A stretch of 64,000 nt of DNA, from positions 8,776,001 to 8,840,000 of the forward strand of contig CP141135.1 in assembly GCA_035236585.1 (NCBI GenBank), read 5' to 3'. Source of the stretch: Warburgia ugandensis. Lineage: Eukaryota; Streptophyta; Magnoliopsida; Canellales; Canellaceae. Shown piece by piece: positions 1 through 10,776 of the stretch; the stretch's first letter is position 1; each line of letters begins with the position of its first letter. The notes beneath the pieces were generated by a model that did not search any database, was not told the origin of the DNA, and saw nothing but the letters and a program-made list of their open reading frames with translations. Made by a program: the position numbers and the translations under genes.

Positions 1-183
1 TTATTAAATCTAAACATTAATTCTCATTTTAATAATTCCAGTAATTTTGAGTGATTTATTTTTAATTTTAAATAATTAGATTTTATTGAAAACTCCATTT
101 TAAATCAAGTCCTCGCGGGATCGACCCGTACTTGCATAAGCTACCCTACAATAGCCCGTGCACTTGCGGTAAAACAATCAACA
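1..183 (-). repeat. Dispersed purine-rich repeat, 5' fragment (copy R0)
   Basis: Read on the minus strand, this begins TGTTGATTGTTTTACCGC at 183 and runs off the left edge. It is the inverted counterpart of the sequence starting at 4276. The shared core includes GCACGGGCTATTGTAG and CGGGTCGATCCC. The repeat starts exactly where the transposase-like reading frame at 141-485 loses similarity to its family, so it looks inserted there. The last codons of that frame are repeat-derived. Confidence 0.75.
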
Positions 184-485
184 GTGCTCAATAAGAGGCC
201 AGTGGATTGAAAAATATTAACCAACTTACTAAATTGGAACTGATGCATTCTATACAATTTTTGGAATCTTGTCCCAGTTTCTTTATAAACTAATTGAAAT
301 TCCCTGTAACCTCGAGTACTTTTTTTTGTGCGCATCGGATGTGACGTTTGCATGTGCAGCATGACATCCTCCTTAAATTGCATAACATGTCTAAGTATTT
401 GTGACGCGGCCATGCTTACCACATTATGCACCTCACAAAGCACTTCATCGTTATATGTAGCGCTGCACTGTCCCTCTTTGGCCAT
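141..485 (-). pseudogene. PIF/Harbinger-like transposase, N-terminal fragment
   Basis: A 114-codon frame. Residues from about 73 onward (FQKLYRMHQFQFSKLV, then IFQSTGLL) resemble the start of plant Harbinger (HARBI1-type) nucleases, where a 'C-x-x-L-F-R-M' helix is followed by 'L-C-x-x-L-x-x-x-G-L-L'. The DDE catalytic part is absent because the frame runs into the dispersed repeat R0 at about 183. In intact PIF/Harbinger elements the transposase sits beside a Myb/SANT-like ORF, and such an ORF lies on the same strand at 1280-2053. The family call is by recalled pattern only. It could also be a host-domesticated relative, but the truncation argues for a dead element. Confidence 0.45.
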
Positions 486-1279
486 TGACTTGTAATATCA
501 CACATGAAACCTGTATTATCGCACATGAAATAGGTGACGGGTAAGTGCAGTGCTTTATTGTACCAATATGTTGCTTATATTTTAGCAAAATTTTGACAAA
601 GTCTCCTTTGTTTGTTGGACGGTTTAAAGTTTACGCATGTGAGGTGTTACACCTAATAATCAACTTGTACAACCATCAAAATTATATATATATATATATT
701 GTAATATGCATATGTGTGCATCACCCATTTATAAATAAATGTTGACATCATATAATGATAGCAAAATAAAGGTGTGATTAATTATCCATAGCCTAAATGT
801 ATAGAATAATATATGTCTAAACATAATAAATATGGCTTACAGAGGTCCAATATAATTACACACGAAAGAGTTTCAACCAACATAGTTTCTCTGAAAAGAA
901 CAAACACCTAGAGGTGCATCCTCATATACAACAGTTGTCTCTCCTGTGACTAACGGGCAAAACCCTCCCTAAAGCATATGTCCATTTTTTGCAAAATACT
1001 ATATGCCTTAACCCTCTTCAACTTGGTCAGACCCTCTAAAGAATCCAATGCAGTCATCCATAAAGTGTTGTTTATGCTTGCAAGTCTTTTTAACCTTGAT
1101 ATAATGGAAGGATCAATGAATAGAGGGGGATCATTACATGTTGAGGATGTTGATTGACCAACATGATTCCCTTTTCCCCTTACTCACCGCAAGTTAACAG
1201 TCCTAGAGGGGGGAATTGAGGATGATGTTGTGGAGGTAGCTTGGCGGATAGGAGGTTGTGAAAGGTGTTCAGATGGATC

Positions 1280-2053
1280 TTATGGGTGCAATCCATCATT
1301 GTCTCCTTCAGCTTCCTCCCCATAATGTGGGACTTGTGAATCAAATGCATCAACCTGCACATTTGACATATATGGTCTGTATACTTCCTTAGATGGTTGT
1401 GTGTATTGACTGCCAGTCATGCCTGATTCATGGAGTCTATCATCTTCTACAGAAATATTAATTCTTGAGAAAAATTCTCCAGTGGCAATGCTTCCCTCAA
1501 ACATCATCTCCAAGTGCTCATAGTTCCATAAATTCCTCCCAAATAAGCAACAAGCCTCCGGATTCGACTGTACATACACAAACATTTGTAAAGGCATTGT
1601 AAATGTGATGTATATTATTATAAAATTTTGGTGGTCCATTACTTGGAGGTGGGTATTCATCATCTATGGAGTTGCGAGAAAGCAATTTCTCTCTGCATCC
1701 CACCCTAATCTTGAGTCTCCATTCCTTAACTTTGTAAGTGTGATGTACTTGCTTTTGAAAAGTCTTATTTTTGTATTCAATTGCTTCATTGTCAAATCAA
1801 CTCCAAATCGTTGTTTGAAGCAAAGCAACAATTCCTTAATCACCGCACCCTTTGGCATACTCCCAATTGCTATGATTCTACCCTCTATGATTTCATCATA
1901 AAGTGTTTCGATGATAAAATCCTCTTGTTCCTTAGTCCATTTATTGTACGGTCCCCTGTCTCCATCAACTATGTCCTCAGACACACTGTCCACATCTTCA
2001 GCATGACCAGGACTAAGTGTCACATGGACTCTTTCTTTTCTTTTGCGCGGCAT
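1280..2053 (-). pseudogene. Myb/SANT-like domain protein (PIF/Harbinger ORF1 or L10-interacting MYB type), interrupted
   Basis: The first frame (2053 to 1664) has a basic start (MPRKRKERVHV), an acidic stretch, then a Myb/SANT-like DNA-binding domain: KWTKEQEDFIIETLYDEI, then LKQ-type helix residues MKQLNTKIRLFKSKY and LGWD. A single TAG follows, after which the same frame continues (1663 to 1280). That continuation includes the segment SNPEACCLFGRN...YEHLEMMFEG, which in this family follows the Myb domain (pattern '-P-A...F-...-L...-I-F-...A-T-G'). No GT donor precedes the TAG, so splicing does not obviously bypass it. An AG acceptor (TGTACAG) lies just before the second segment, so an unusual intron cannot be excluded. 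Proteins of this family assist Harbinger transposition or are domesticated relatives. Confidence 0.6.
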
Positions 2054-3975
2054 CTGAAAAATGTCTCCAATAGATCATAACAACAGGAGGATGCATCAAA
2101 ACAATATATATGAAAGAAAAATAGCTTGCGATGATTGTACTTCTAATAATTTTGTATAGTTGGTTGGTTTAGAAGTGTCAATGTATGGATGACAACTACC
2201 TCTACTTCTTTCCTATGTATTCCAATTGAAGCTCTTGAGATCATGCACACAGACAATAGATGCGAGCTCATTATGGTCAATGTAAAAACCAGCTTTTGCA
2301 ACGTCTGCATAAAGCTAGTTTTCAACTTGACTACCATCTATAGAGAGGAAACATGAACACAAAATTGTCTAGCATGATATTAGGTACAGGCAACTTGAAT
2401 AATGCAATCAACTAAAACATATGAATTTTTTATTTTATTTTTTCACATTTTTGGAAAGGTCACTGAAGGGGGTGAGTTGACAAAAGAGAAGACACATTTA
2501 TATACTTGACGAAAGCAGGCATTATTGGATGTAGCCAAAATTGGATAAAGTGGGTTGCTAGGAACTGTGTGAACTGCAAAATTGTCGACTACAACATGTA
2601 GACACCTACCAACGAGTAAAAAGCTCTCTAGAAGCAAGACAATAAACAGTAAAGGAATGCAAATTTTCTATAGTTCTAATGATTTTTGATGCCTTACTGA
2701 TTTTCTAACATAATTTCCTGAAATATATGCTTAGGTAATATATTTTTGTAACCAAAGTTTTAAAAACACAATAGTTAAGCTTTTTGCAAGCATAATCAAA
2801 ATGGACTACATAAAATATAGTTGCATATTACTTGTAAAAAGTTAAAATCTTATTGTGTGTACATACATACATATATACATACATACATAAACAAGGAGCC
2901 CGTGCACAAAGCTCCTACTTATTCGAGGTGATAATAGAAACATGTTATATTGACAATGCCACAATAGTCAAGTCAGAACCACAATATTCATCTTAGGCCC
3001 CAAGCCATAACAACCATGAGGAGCTAGACACTTTTACAAATTACATAGTTCTAAAGCATGGGGCATGAGGAGAGCCATACTTGAAGCAAGACTATCATAC
3101 AAGCCCAGTTTACAAATACCCCATTAACAAAAAACTGAATAGTTAAGGAAAGGAACACACATGCGCACGCACACACCCACACATGCTTTGTGGCCAGAAT
3201 TTTTTGTTTGTTTATATTACAGGAACTTGGTTAAGATTGAATGAAGTTGTTAAACTAGATTTCTTTTTTGCACCATTTTTTGTTCCTAGTATGATTGTCT
3301 ATTTACTTGACATTCTACTACTTGGTGTTGTTCGAAATTTTGTTCAAGGTCAAGGCCTGCAGCTATCCACCCTATCACAGATGGTCATGAAAGGTACCGA
3401 TTTGAACAAGAGGATAAGATAACTAAACTGCCCAAGGGCATGCAGAAAATGAGGCATTATTTGACAAGCCTAAGCCTTAGGAGTCAACTGCAAGAAAGAA
3501 TTTTGGGTCCTATTGTTAGATTCTGAAGGTATATAAGACCCAATTCCAAATACGCCCTTGAAGGGCCGTAGGAGGATAACTTTTTTCTATATGTCAGAGA
3601 TGAAAAGATTTTTGATGCACACATTGTGATTGTGAGGACTGTCAAACTGAAGCTCGAGGAAAAATGGTGAATATTTTGATGATTTCGAACTTAAATTAAT
3701 TGACATATGCAAGAATGAAAAATGAGGAATGACATTTTCACAACATGGACAGATTGATGCAACCCATGTGCAAATCAAGAAAAAAAATCCAGCCACAAAA
3801 CAAGTTAACAATACAAATCCAGTTCCCAGATGAGAAAAAGCAAAGAAAGAGAATGCAAAAGGAGGCTTTCTCCAGTAGATTTATATGCTTTCTATGTCCA
3901 ACCTTATATCATAGAATGTTAGAATTACATATACGAGATTCTCAGTATTTTTGGGTGACTGATACATGGAGATGG
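2054..3975. other. Intergenic AT-rich DNA
   Basis: No convincing gene. It contains a short ACAT-type microsatellite at about 2862-2890 and an AC-rich patch near 3160-3185. Short open frames at 3183-3422 and 3745-4020 have no recognisable domain. Confidence 0.5.
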
Positions 3976-4090
3976 CTTAAAAATCAATCATCATCATCAT
4001 CAAGACCTTATCCCAATTAGGGGTCGGCCACATGAATCTTATTCCTCCATTCCACTCTATTAAATACCATGTCTTCATTTAGTCCCAAAG
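3976..4090 (-). mobile_element. L1-type LINE 3' end relic
   Basis: Read on the minus strand this shows GTGGCCGACCCCTAATTGGG followed by ATAAGGTCTTGATGATGATG. I recognise this as the conserved 3' end of plant L1-type LINEs, ending in a (GAT)n tail. Only the terminal part is present, as expected for 5'-truncated insertions. Confidence 0.6.
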
Positions 4091-4275
4091 TTTTAAAAAT
4101 CAATCAATGATGAATATATTTCTTGATTGGTCAGCCTACAAGATCACAAAAAGTGCAGAAGAGGGAACAAGGTAAGCAAGATGAAAGACTCCAGCCAACA
4201 TCATTTCTAGTGGTTTTACCCTTTAATCCGAACAAAAATGGTGAAATGTACAACAAATCGCAGACCAACAACAAC

Positions 4276-6400
4276 TGTTGATTGTTTAATCGCAAGTGCA
4301 TGGGCTATTCTAGTGTAGCTTATGCAAGTACGGGTCGATCCCACGAGGACTTGATTTGAAGTGATGGATTTTTCAATAAAATTCAATTAATAAAAGAATA
4401 AAAACAAAGATTATACTAAAAATAAACTAAAATCCAAATTTATTCAATTTCTGCAGTTTGCACAATTATTTATTCAAAAGACAACAGAAAATAAAACAAA
4501 AAGGCATCCTGGATAAGCTTGTCCTTGGATTGCACTGTCCTTGGATTAGTTTGTCTTGGATTGCACTGTCCCTGAATAGTCAGAATGAAGATAAGGTAAA
4601 ACCAGAATAGCACAGGGACACAGTTGGAATTAAATCAGGGACTCAGTTGGAATTAAACCGGGGACACAGACGGTATTTCTTAAGATCTTCCAGGGGCAGA
4701 TTTGTAATATTCCTGGGGTTCTGGTTTTAAATGAAAAACCAGGAAAACGTGGGATTTGAGAAGGAAGAGGAGAGAAGAAGAGAAGAGGGAGAAGGGAGAA
4801 GGGAAGAAGAAGGAGAGAATGGAAGGAAAGAAAGAGGATCGCGAGAGGAAACCCAAGTCGGGTTTCCTTCCCCGGGACGTCCGGTGATGCAGAGAAAGAC
4901 CGGATGAAGCAGAGGAGGAAGAGGGAAAGAGGAGAAAGGAAGAGGAAAGGAGGGAATCGGGAGAAAATGGAGATGTTGGATCATCTGGTGCAGAACCGGA
5001 CGATCTGGATCTTCTGGGCCTTCCTCGGTGCTGTCCTGGGCTGGAGGTGATCTGGGAGTCCCATAGTCAGGCTGGACTTGCCTGGCTTTTTCGGTGAGAT
5101 AAAAACGACACCCCTTCTGGGTGTTGTATGGTTTAGGGCCGGGGAAGATGACGCCTGGCCTGATTCGGACTGGAGCAGATGCCGGTGATGGAGGAGGGAA
5201 TTGGGGGTGCTGAAGGGGGTAGGAGATGGTGTAGTGAAGAGATGCTGGAGCTAACAAGAGGGGGTAGAGTGGCCGTTGGGTTCTAGAGAACAAGGGGCAC
5301 GAGAGATAAAAGGGACTGACTAGGGTTGGTTGGAAGTGAATGAGAGGTGAAGATAGTGGTGTGATGCAGTGGAGGGAATAGGGAAGAAGAATGGTAAAAA
5401 GAACTGGAAAAACTTATTAAGAATGATGAACGACAGAAAGCAAAGAGAAAATAGTACGACAATGAATGGCAAACAAAAACAATAGAAGAGAAATGGGTTG
5501 CAGTGAACTAAGGGACGTGAGAGAGGGTGGTGGAAGAGAGGAGAAGAGAGAAGTGGGGAACATCAGAGAGAATGGGAAGAGGGAGAGAGAGACGTTGAGA
5601 GAGGCGAAGAAGTGGGTAAGAAGGAGAAGAAGAGGGAGAAAAGGTAGAATGGAGAGAGATGAGAAGAGAGAATAGAGGAGAGAGTTGGATACGGTTAAGA
5701 AGGAAGGCAAAAGGAGAGTAAGGAAAGTGGGTACGTGAGAATGAGGAAGGGAAAAAGAAAAGGAAAGAAAGAAGGAAAAGGAAAAGGAAAAGGAAAGGGA
5801 AGGAAAGAAGGAAAAAGAAAGAAAAGAGAAAAGAAAGGAAAGAAGGAAAAGGAAAAGGAAAAGGAAAAGGAGGAAAAAGGAAAAGAAAAGGAAGGAAAGA
5901 AGTGGGGGAAGGGGTTGCCTTTTGCTCCTTGCTAAATTGGGTCCCCTCTCTTGACTTTGGAAACTCCTATAAATTTGCAAGTTGTCCTTTTTGTCCATGA
6001 TTTCCACTTGAGCTCAATTATCGTTTAGGAAACTATAACATCCATCTTCATGGGTGATCTGGCCCATCCATTGCCCTTTAAGATGATCTGCACCGTTAAC
6101 TTTTGATCGTAGCCATCAACGCCTCTTTTGGTTAATCTGCAAAAGAAAAGACTAAATTATAATCATCTGAATCGTACATTAGTCATCTAATGAGCTCTAA
6201 TGATCATCTGACCGTTGATTTTGAAAAATTAAGATTTGGATGGTCAATTGGATTTAAATTCAAAATCAAGCTAAGTTCTGTAAAATTGAACGGTTAGATG
6301 ATCTAATTGAACGCTAAATTAGGGGTATTTTGACTAAAATTGAACACTTAACACACCCCCCAACCAGCATTTTGCTAGTCCCGAGCAAAACATGTGAAAA
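4276..6400 (+). repeat. Dispersed purine-rich repeat, longest copy (R1)
   Basis: Starts TGTTGATTGTTTAATCGC, followed by the CGGGTCGATCCC core, an AT-rich segment, then about 1 kb of extremely purine-rich DNA on the plus strand (4740-5930). It ends with a region containing ATTTTGACTAAAATTGAACA and the motif CAGCATTTTGCTAGTCCC near 6361-6382. From about 4650 to 6355 it matches R2 (7206-9045) in the same order, and it matches R3 (14152-15995) inverted. The long minus-strand open frames here (4727-5293, 5417-6007) are low-complexity Ser/Leu/Phe/Pro translations of polypyrimidine and are not credible proteins. Nature of the element is unknown: possibly part of a non-autonomous LTR element. Confidence 0.7.
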
Positions 6401-7205
6401 ATCAAATTTTAAAATTTATTTTTAAGTCAACTCTTCTTTTTCCTTAGAGAATTATCTTCAATAAATCACATCAACTTTAGCATACTAATAAAAATGACTA
6501 AAGAAGTCAAAACCTTACCCATATGCCAAAATCATTCTACTTAAGCTCAGATCTCAGAGTGTGTGTGCGTGTATGTACAGTTTACATATAGAATCATCTT
6601 GATCTCTTAAGTAAACTTCTAACTTTTTAACTCCATCTGAAATATGTTTTGACCTCAATCCTCACTAATGACATACGCTCAGAAACAGAATCTCTTAGAT
6701 AGAGGGTTCAAATCATATCTCTCTTTTAATTATGTGAGAGAGAGTCAATAAAAGCAAAATTATCTCACATATAGTAATGAAAAATGGGAATTACTAAGGA
6801 ATTTCTTTGTTTTGATCCCTTTGGAATGGATGTCATTACCTTTGAACATTTAGAAATACCACTCTTTTATATCCTATTCATTCATTTCCTCATCAAGACT
6901 ATATTTCTCCTAGAATCAATAGGTCTTTAACTGGGACGAAACGTAGGCTTAGGATAAGGTACCAAAGAAAGGGTATAAGGATATTCAAAGTTTCTGTAAA
7001 AATAAGTAAAGGTCTTCTAAAGTTGATAATTCTTTCTTTCTTTGATGAAGTGAATATTTCTTCATTTTTTTCACTTTTATTTGTATTGTTCAAACTTTTT
7101 TTTTTTTTTCTTTTTTCAGACTCTTTCCTTTATATTTCAAAACTTTTGAATCACTTTGAAAAATATTTCTTTTCTTGATATCCACTTTTTTAATTTTACT
7201 ACAAC
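6401..7205. other. Spacer between the two direct repeat copies
   Basis: AT-rich with several T-runs (for example 7098-7110). No coding potential recognised. Because it lies between R1 and R2, it may be part of the same element or of the unit that was duplicated. Confidence 0.4.
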
Positions 7206-9045
7206 TAAAATTCGGGACATAGACGGGATTACTGAAATCTGCTAGGAGACACGTTTGGAATTCTTGAGATCTGCCAGGGGCAAATATGTAATTTCTGGGG
7301 TTCTGGTTTTAATCGAAAACCAGGAAAACGTGGGATTTGAGAAGGAAGAGGAGAGAAGAAGAGGAGGAAGGAGGGAGAAGGGAAGAAGAAGGAGAGAATG
7401 GAAGGAGAGAAAGAGGATTGCCGGAGGAAATCCGACTTGGGTTTCTTTCCCCGGGACGTCTAGTGCTTGGCAGGGAAGCAGAGGGAGAGAAATTGGTCAG
7501 AGAAGAAGAGGGGAAAGAGAAGAAAGGAGGAATAAGAAGGATATGGGGAAAAACCTATTCTGGGTTTTCTTCCCCAGGACCGTCCGGTGATGTCGGGGAT
7601 GATGACGCCTGGACCTGTGGTGGTCTGGGCGTCGCACGGTCAGGTTGGACTGGCCTAGTTTGTTTCTGGCCAGTGGAGGGCTCTTCCGGTTAGAGATAAA
7701 TGACGCCCTTTTTGGGCGTCGCATGGTCTAGGAGCAAGGCATATGGCTGTCTAGTTCTGATCTGGCTCGTGCCTGGCTTGTGCAGGTGATGGTGTTGAGG
7801 TGCAACAGAAGGTGGGTTGAACTACGAAGCAAAGGATAGTGACAGAGAGGGGAGCCGGGAAAGAATAGGTGCTTGAGATGGAGCGTTGAATCAGATGGAT
7901 TGAAGAAGAGTTTGGGGAGGGTAGAGGGTGCAACTGGGATATGGAGAAGTGGGTGCAATGAAGACTGGAACTAGGAAACTGAATAGGAAAAGAAAATGGA
8001 TTGGGTGTGTTGGGTTGAAGGTAAGATGGAAAACAGGGAGTGGAATCTAGACTATGAGAAAGAAATAGAAGAACGAGAGATAGATGATGGGTGCTGGTAA
8101 CAAAGAAAAACAACAGAAGATGAAGATGGGGCAGTAGCAATGTGAGCAATGGAGTGAAAGGAGGGGTGAGAGAACTGGGAGAAGAAGATAATGCCAGGCC
8201 TTCTAGGTGTGTCACCCACCTATGGCCGGCCAAGGGAAGAGATAGCAAAGAGATTGAGGAAGAGAGAGAGTATGGGAGAGATTAGGCGGTGCTGTGCGGC
8301 CTAGGTAGAGGGGGGGTGGTGAGAAGGAGGGGAAGAAGAGAGAAGTGGCAAGTGGCAAGTGGGATGGTGCCTGGGTTGTGCGGTAAATAAAGAATAGAAA
8401 CAAGAGGGAGAGTAGAATAAGGAAGGAAGAAAGGAAGAGATGGGAAAGGAGGAAGATGGGCACGTGAGAGAGGGTGGTGGAAGAAAAGGAAAGAAGGAAA
8501 AGGAAAAAGAAAGAAAAGAGAAAAGGAAGGAAAGAAGGAAAAGGAGGAAAAGGAGGAAAAAGAAAAAGAAAAAGAAAAAGAAAAGGAAAGAAAGAAGTGG
8601 GGGAAGGGGTTGCCTTTTGCTCCTTGCTAATTTGGGTCCCCTCTCTTGACTTTGGAAACTCCTACAGATTTGCAAGTTGCCTTTTTTGTCCATGATTTCC
8701 ACTTGAGCTCAATTATAGTTTAGGAAACTATCTAATCCATCTTTATGGTTGATCTGGGCATCAATCCTTTTTAAAATGATCTGCACCGTTAACTTTTAAT
8801 CGTAGCCGTCCGTGCGTCCTTTGGTTGATCTGCAAAAGAAAAGACTAAATTAGAATCATTTGAACCGTACATTAGTCATTTAATGAACTCTAATGATCAT
8901 CTGACCGTTGATTTTGAAAAATTAAGGTTTAGATTGTTAATTGGATTTAAATCCAAAATCAAGCTAAGTTTTGTAAAATTGAACGGTTAGATGATCTAAT
9001 TGAATATTAAATTAGGGGTATTTTGACCAAAATTGAACACTTAAT
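7206..9045 (+). repeat. Dispersed purine-rich repeat, second direct copy (R2)
   Basis: Begins with a diverged GGGACATAGACGG and shares with R1 the segment GAAAACCAGGAAAACGTGGG, the long AG-rich core, the AACTCCTA...TTTGCAAGTTG segment and the AATTAGGGGTATTTTGACC end. It lacks the 5' TGTTGATTG...CGGGTCGATCCC part found in R0, R1 and R3. The frames 8301-8702 here and 5417-6007 in R1 start with nearly the same 34 residues, but this simply reflects the shared DNA. Confidence 0.7.
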
Positions 9046-9103
9046 AATAATAGAATACAAATCATTCCACAATAAACAACATTTCACAGAAGAAAAACAT
9101 ACC

Positions 9104-9107
<4 letters not shown>

Positions 9108-9184
<77 letters not shown>
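9108..9184. repeat. (AG)n microsatellite, about 38 units
   Basis: An uninterrupted AG dinucleotide run of about 77 bp. It lies about 415 bp before a 110-bp (TC)n tract, which is its reverse complement. Confidence 0.97.
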
Positions 9185-9710
<526 letters not shown>

Positions 9711-9787
9711 AAAGAGGAGCAAACTTTACACTTGAAACAAGATTTGACATATTTGAAATAACACCAAACATATCAATATGACAAAAG

Positions 9788-9985
9788 TTAAATAAGCCTG
9801 ATATTTCAAATATGCGGAAGACATCGCGGTTAAATAAACCTGATATCTCAAATATGCCAAAGATATCGCGGTTAAATAAACCTGATATCTCATATATGCC
9901 AAAGATATTGTGGTTAAATAAGGTGCACATTTGAGATATGCCATGATATCTTAGAAATGCCATACATACGATGTTAAATAAACCC
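9788..9985. repeat. 42-bp tandem repeat, about four copies
   Basis: Units start at 9788, 9830, 9872 and 9914 with TTAAATAA(A/G)CCTGATAT and end AGATATCGCGG or similar. The first three are exactly 42 bp. The fourth is diverged and followed by a partial TTAAATAAACCCCCC. Because 42 is divisible by three, the minus-strand frame through it reads a repeating GLFNRDIFGIFEIS-like pattern. That frame is continuous with the (TC)n tract and is not a credible gene. Confidence 0.85.
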
Positions 9986-10776
9986 CCCTTGGACTTTATG
10001 ATTCCATGCCAAATGGTAATCCATACGAGTCTTGCCCCAAAGTCCACCTTTCTTATGATGAGAGCAAAGTACTGCTTTTCTCGCGCCCATATCTGTAGTG
10101 TCTGACCGATTCATATAATTGCTCAACTTTAGATGTTCAGTAGTTCAAAAAGCATATTAGATTGGATGATCATAGGCTCCAGCATTTAGGCTGTTGTTTC
10201 TAACCAGCCTTCTTCTAAGTACAACTTTTTCATCCTTGGATCATTCAATCCCCGTGATTTTTCAACTATTAAACATCTATAGTTGGAGTAACAAAATGAA
10301 CAAGTCAAATTATGCAAGACAGGCTCCAGAAAAAGAGGTATATAAATCTCGGATAAAGAGCGTTCATTTAGCATTCCTCTTGTAAGAGTTGGCAGGAGAG
10401 AAAAATATATGCTAGTATTAGACTTAGCTTGGTTGCTTTGGGAAGCTGCCAAAATAGGATATGAAGGCCCTAATACATTGTATGACTCCCGGCGAGTAAA
10501 TAGATTAGTTTAAGATTGCGGGTGTTCTTTCCATTTTTTATTTTGAAAGACGCTCAAGGGCGTGAGAAGTACACGCCTTATTTTATCCTTTCTAGACCAT
10601 TTTCATGAAAGATTTAGCCCATTTCAAAGATTCGTTAGAGACGTTCAAAAGCTAGGACTTATTGGCTTCCCCAGATTCAACGCTTGTTTTGAATGGCTGT
10701 TCTCAAGAGATTCAACTGACACCAGTAATAAGAGCACAAGACATAAAAAGACACAGACCATCTCTCACTACACATC
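9986..10776. other. Region upstream of the P450 gene
   Basis: No other gene seen. It should hold the promoter of the P450. A weak AT-rich CATAAAAAG lies only about 35 bp before the ATG and cannot be assigned confidently as a TATA box. Confidence 0.4.

Noticed and set aside
1664..1720. Splicing around the TAG between the two Myb-like frames
   Set aside because: No GT donor was found between the end of the Myb domain and the TAG; the first GT in that stretch is after the stop. I therefore call an interrupted gene, though RNA evidence could change this.
4727..6007. Long minus-strand open frames in the first purine-rich repeat copy
   Set aside because: They translate polypyrimidine tracts into Ser/Leu/Phe/Pro runs. 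The shared N-terminus with the frame at 8301-8702 is explained by DNA duplication.
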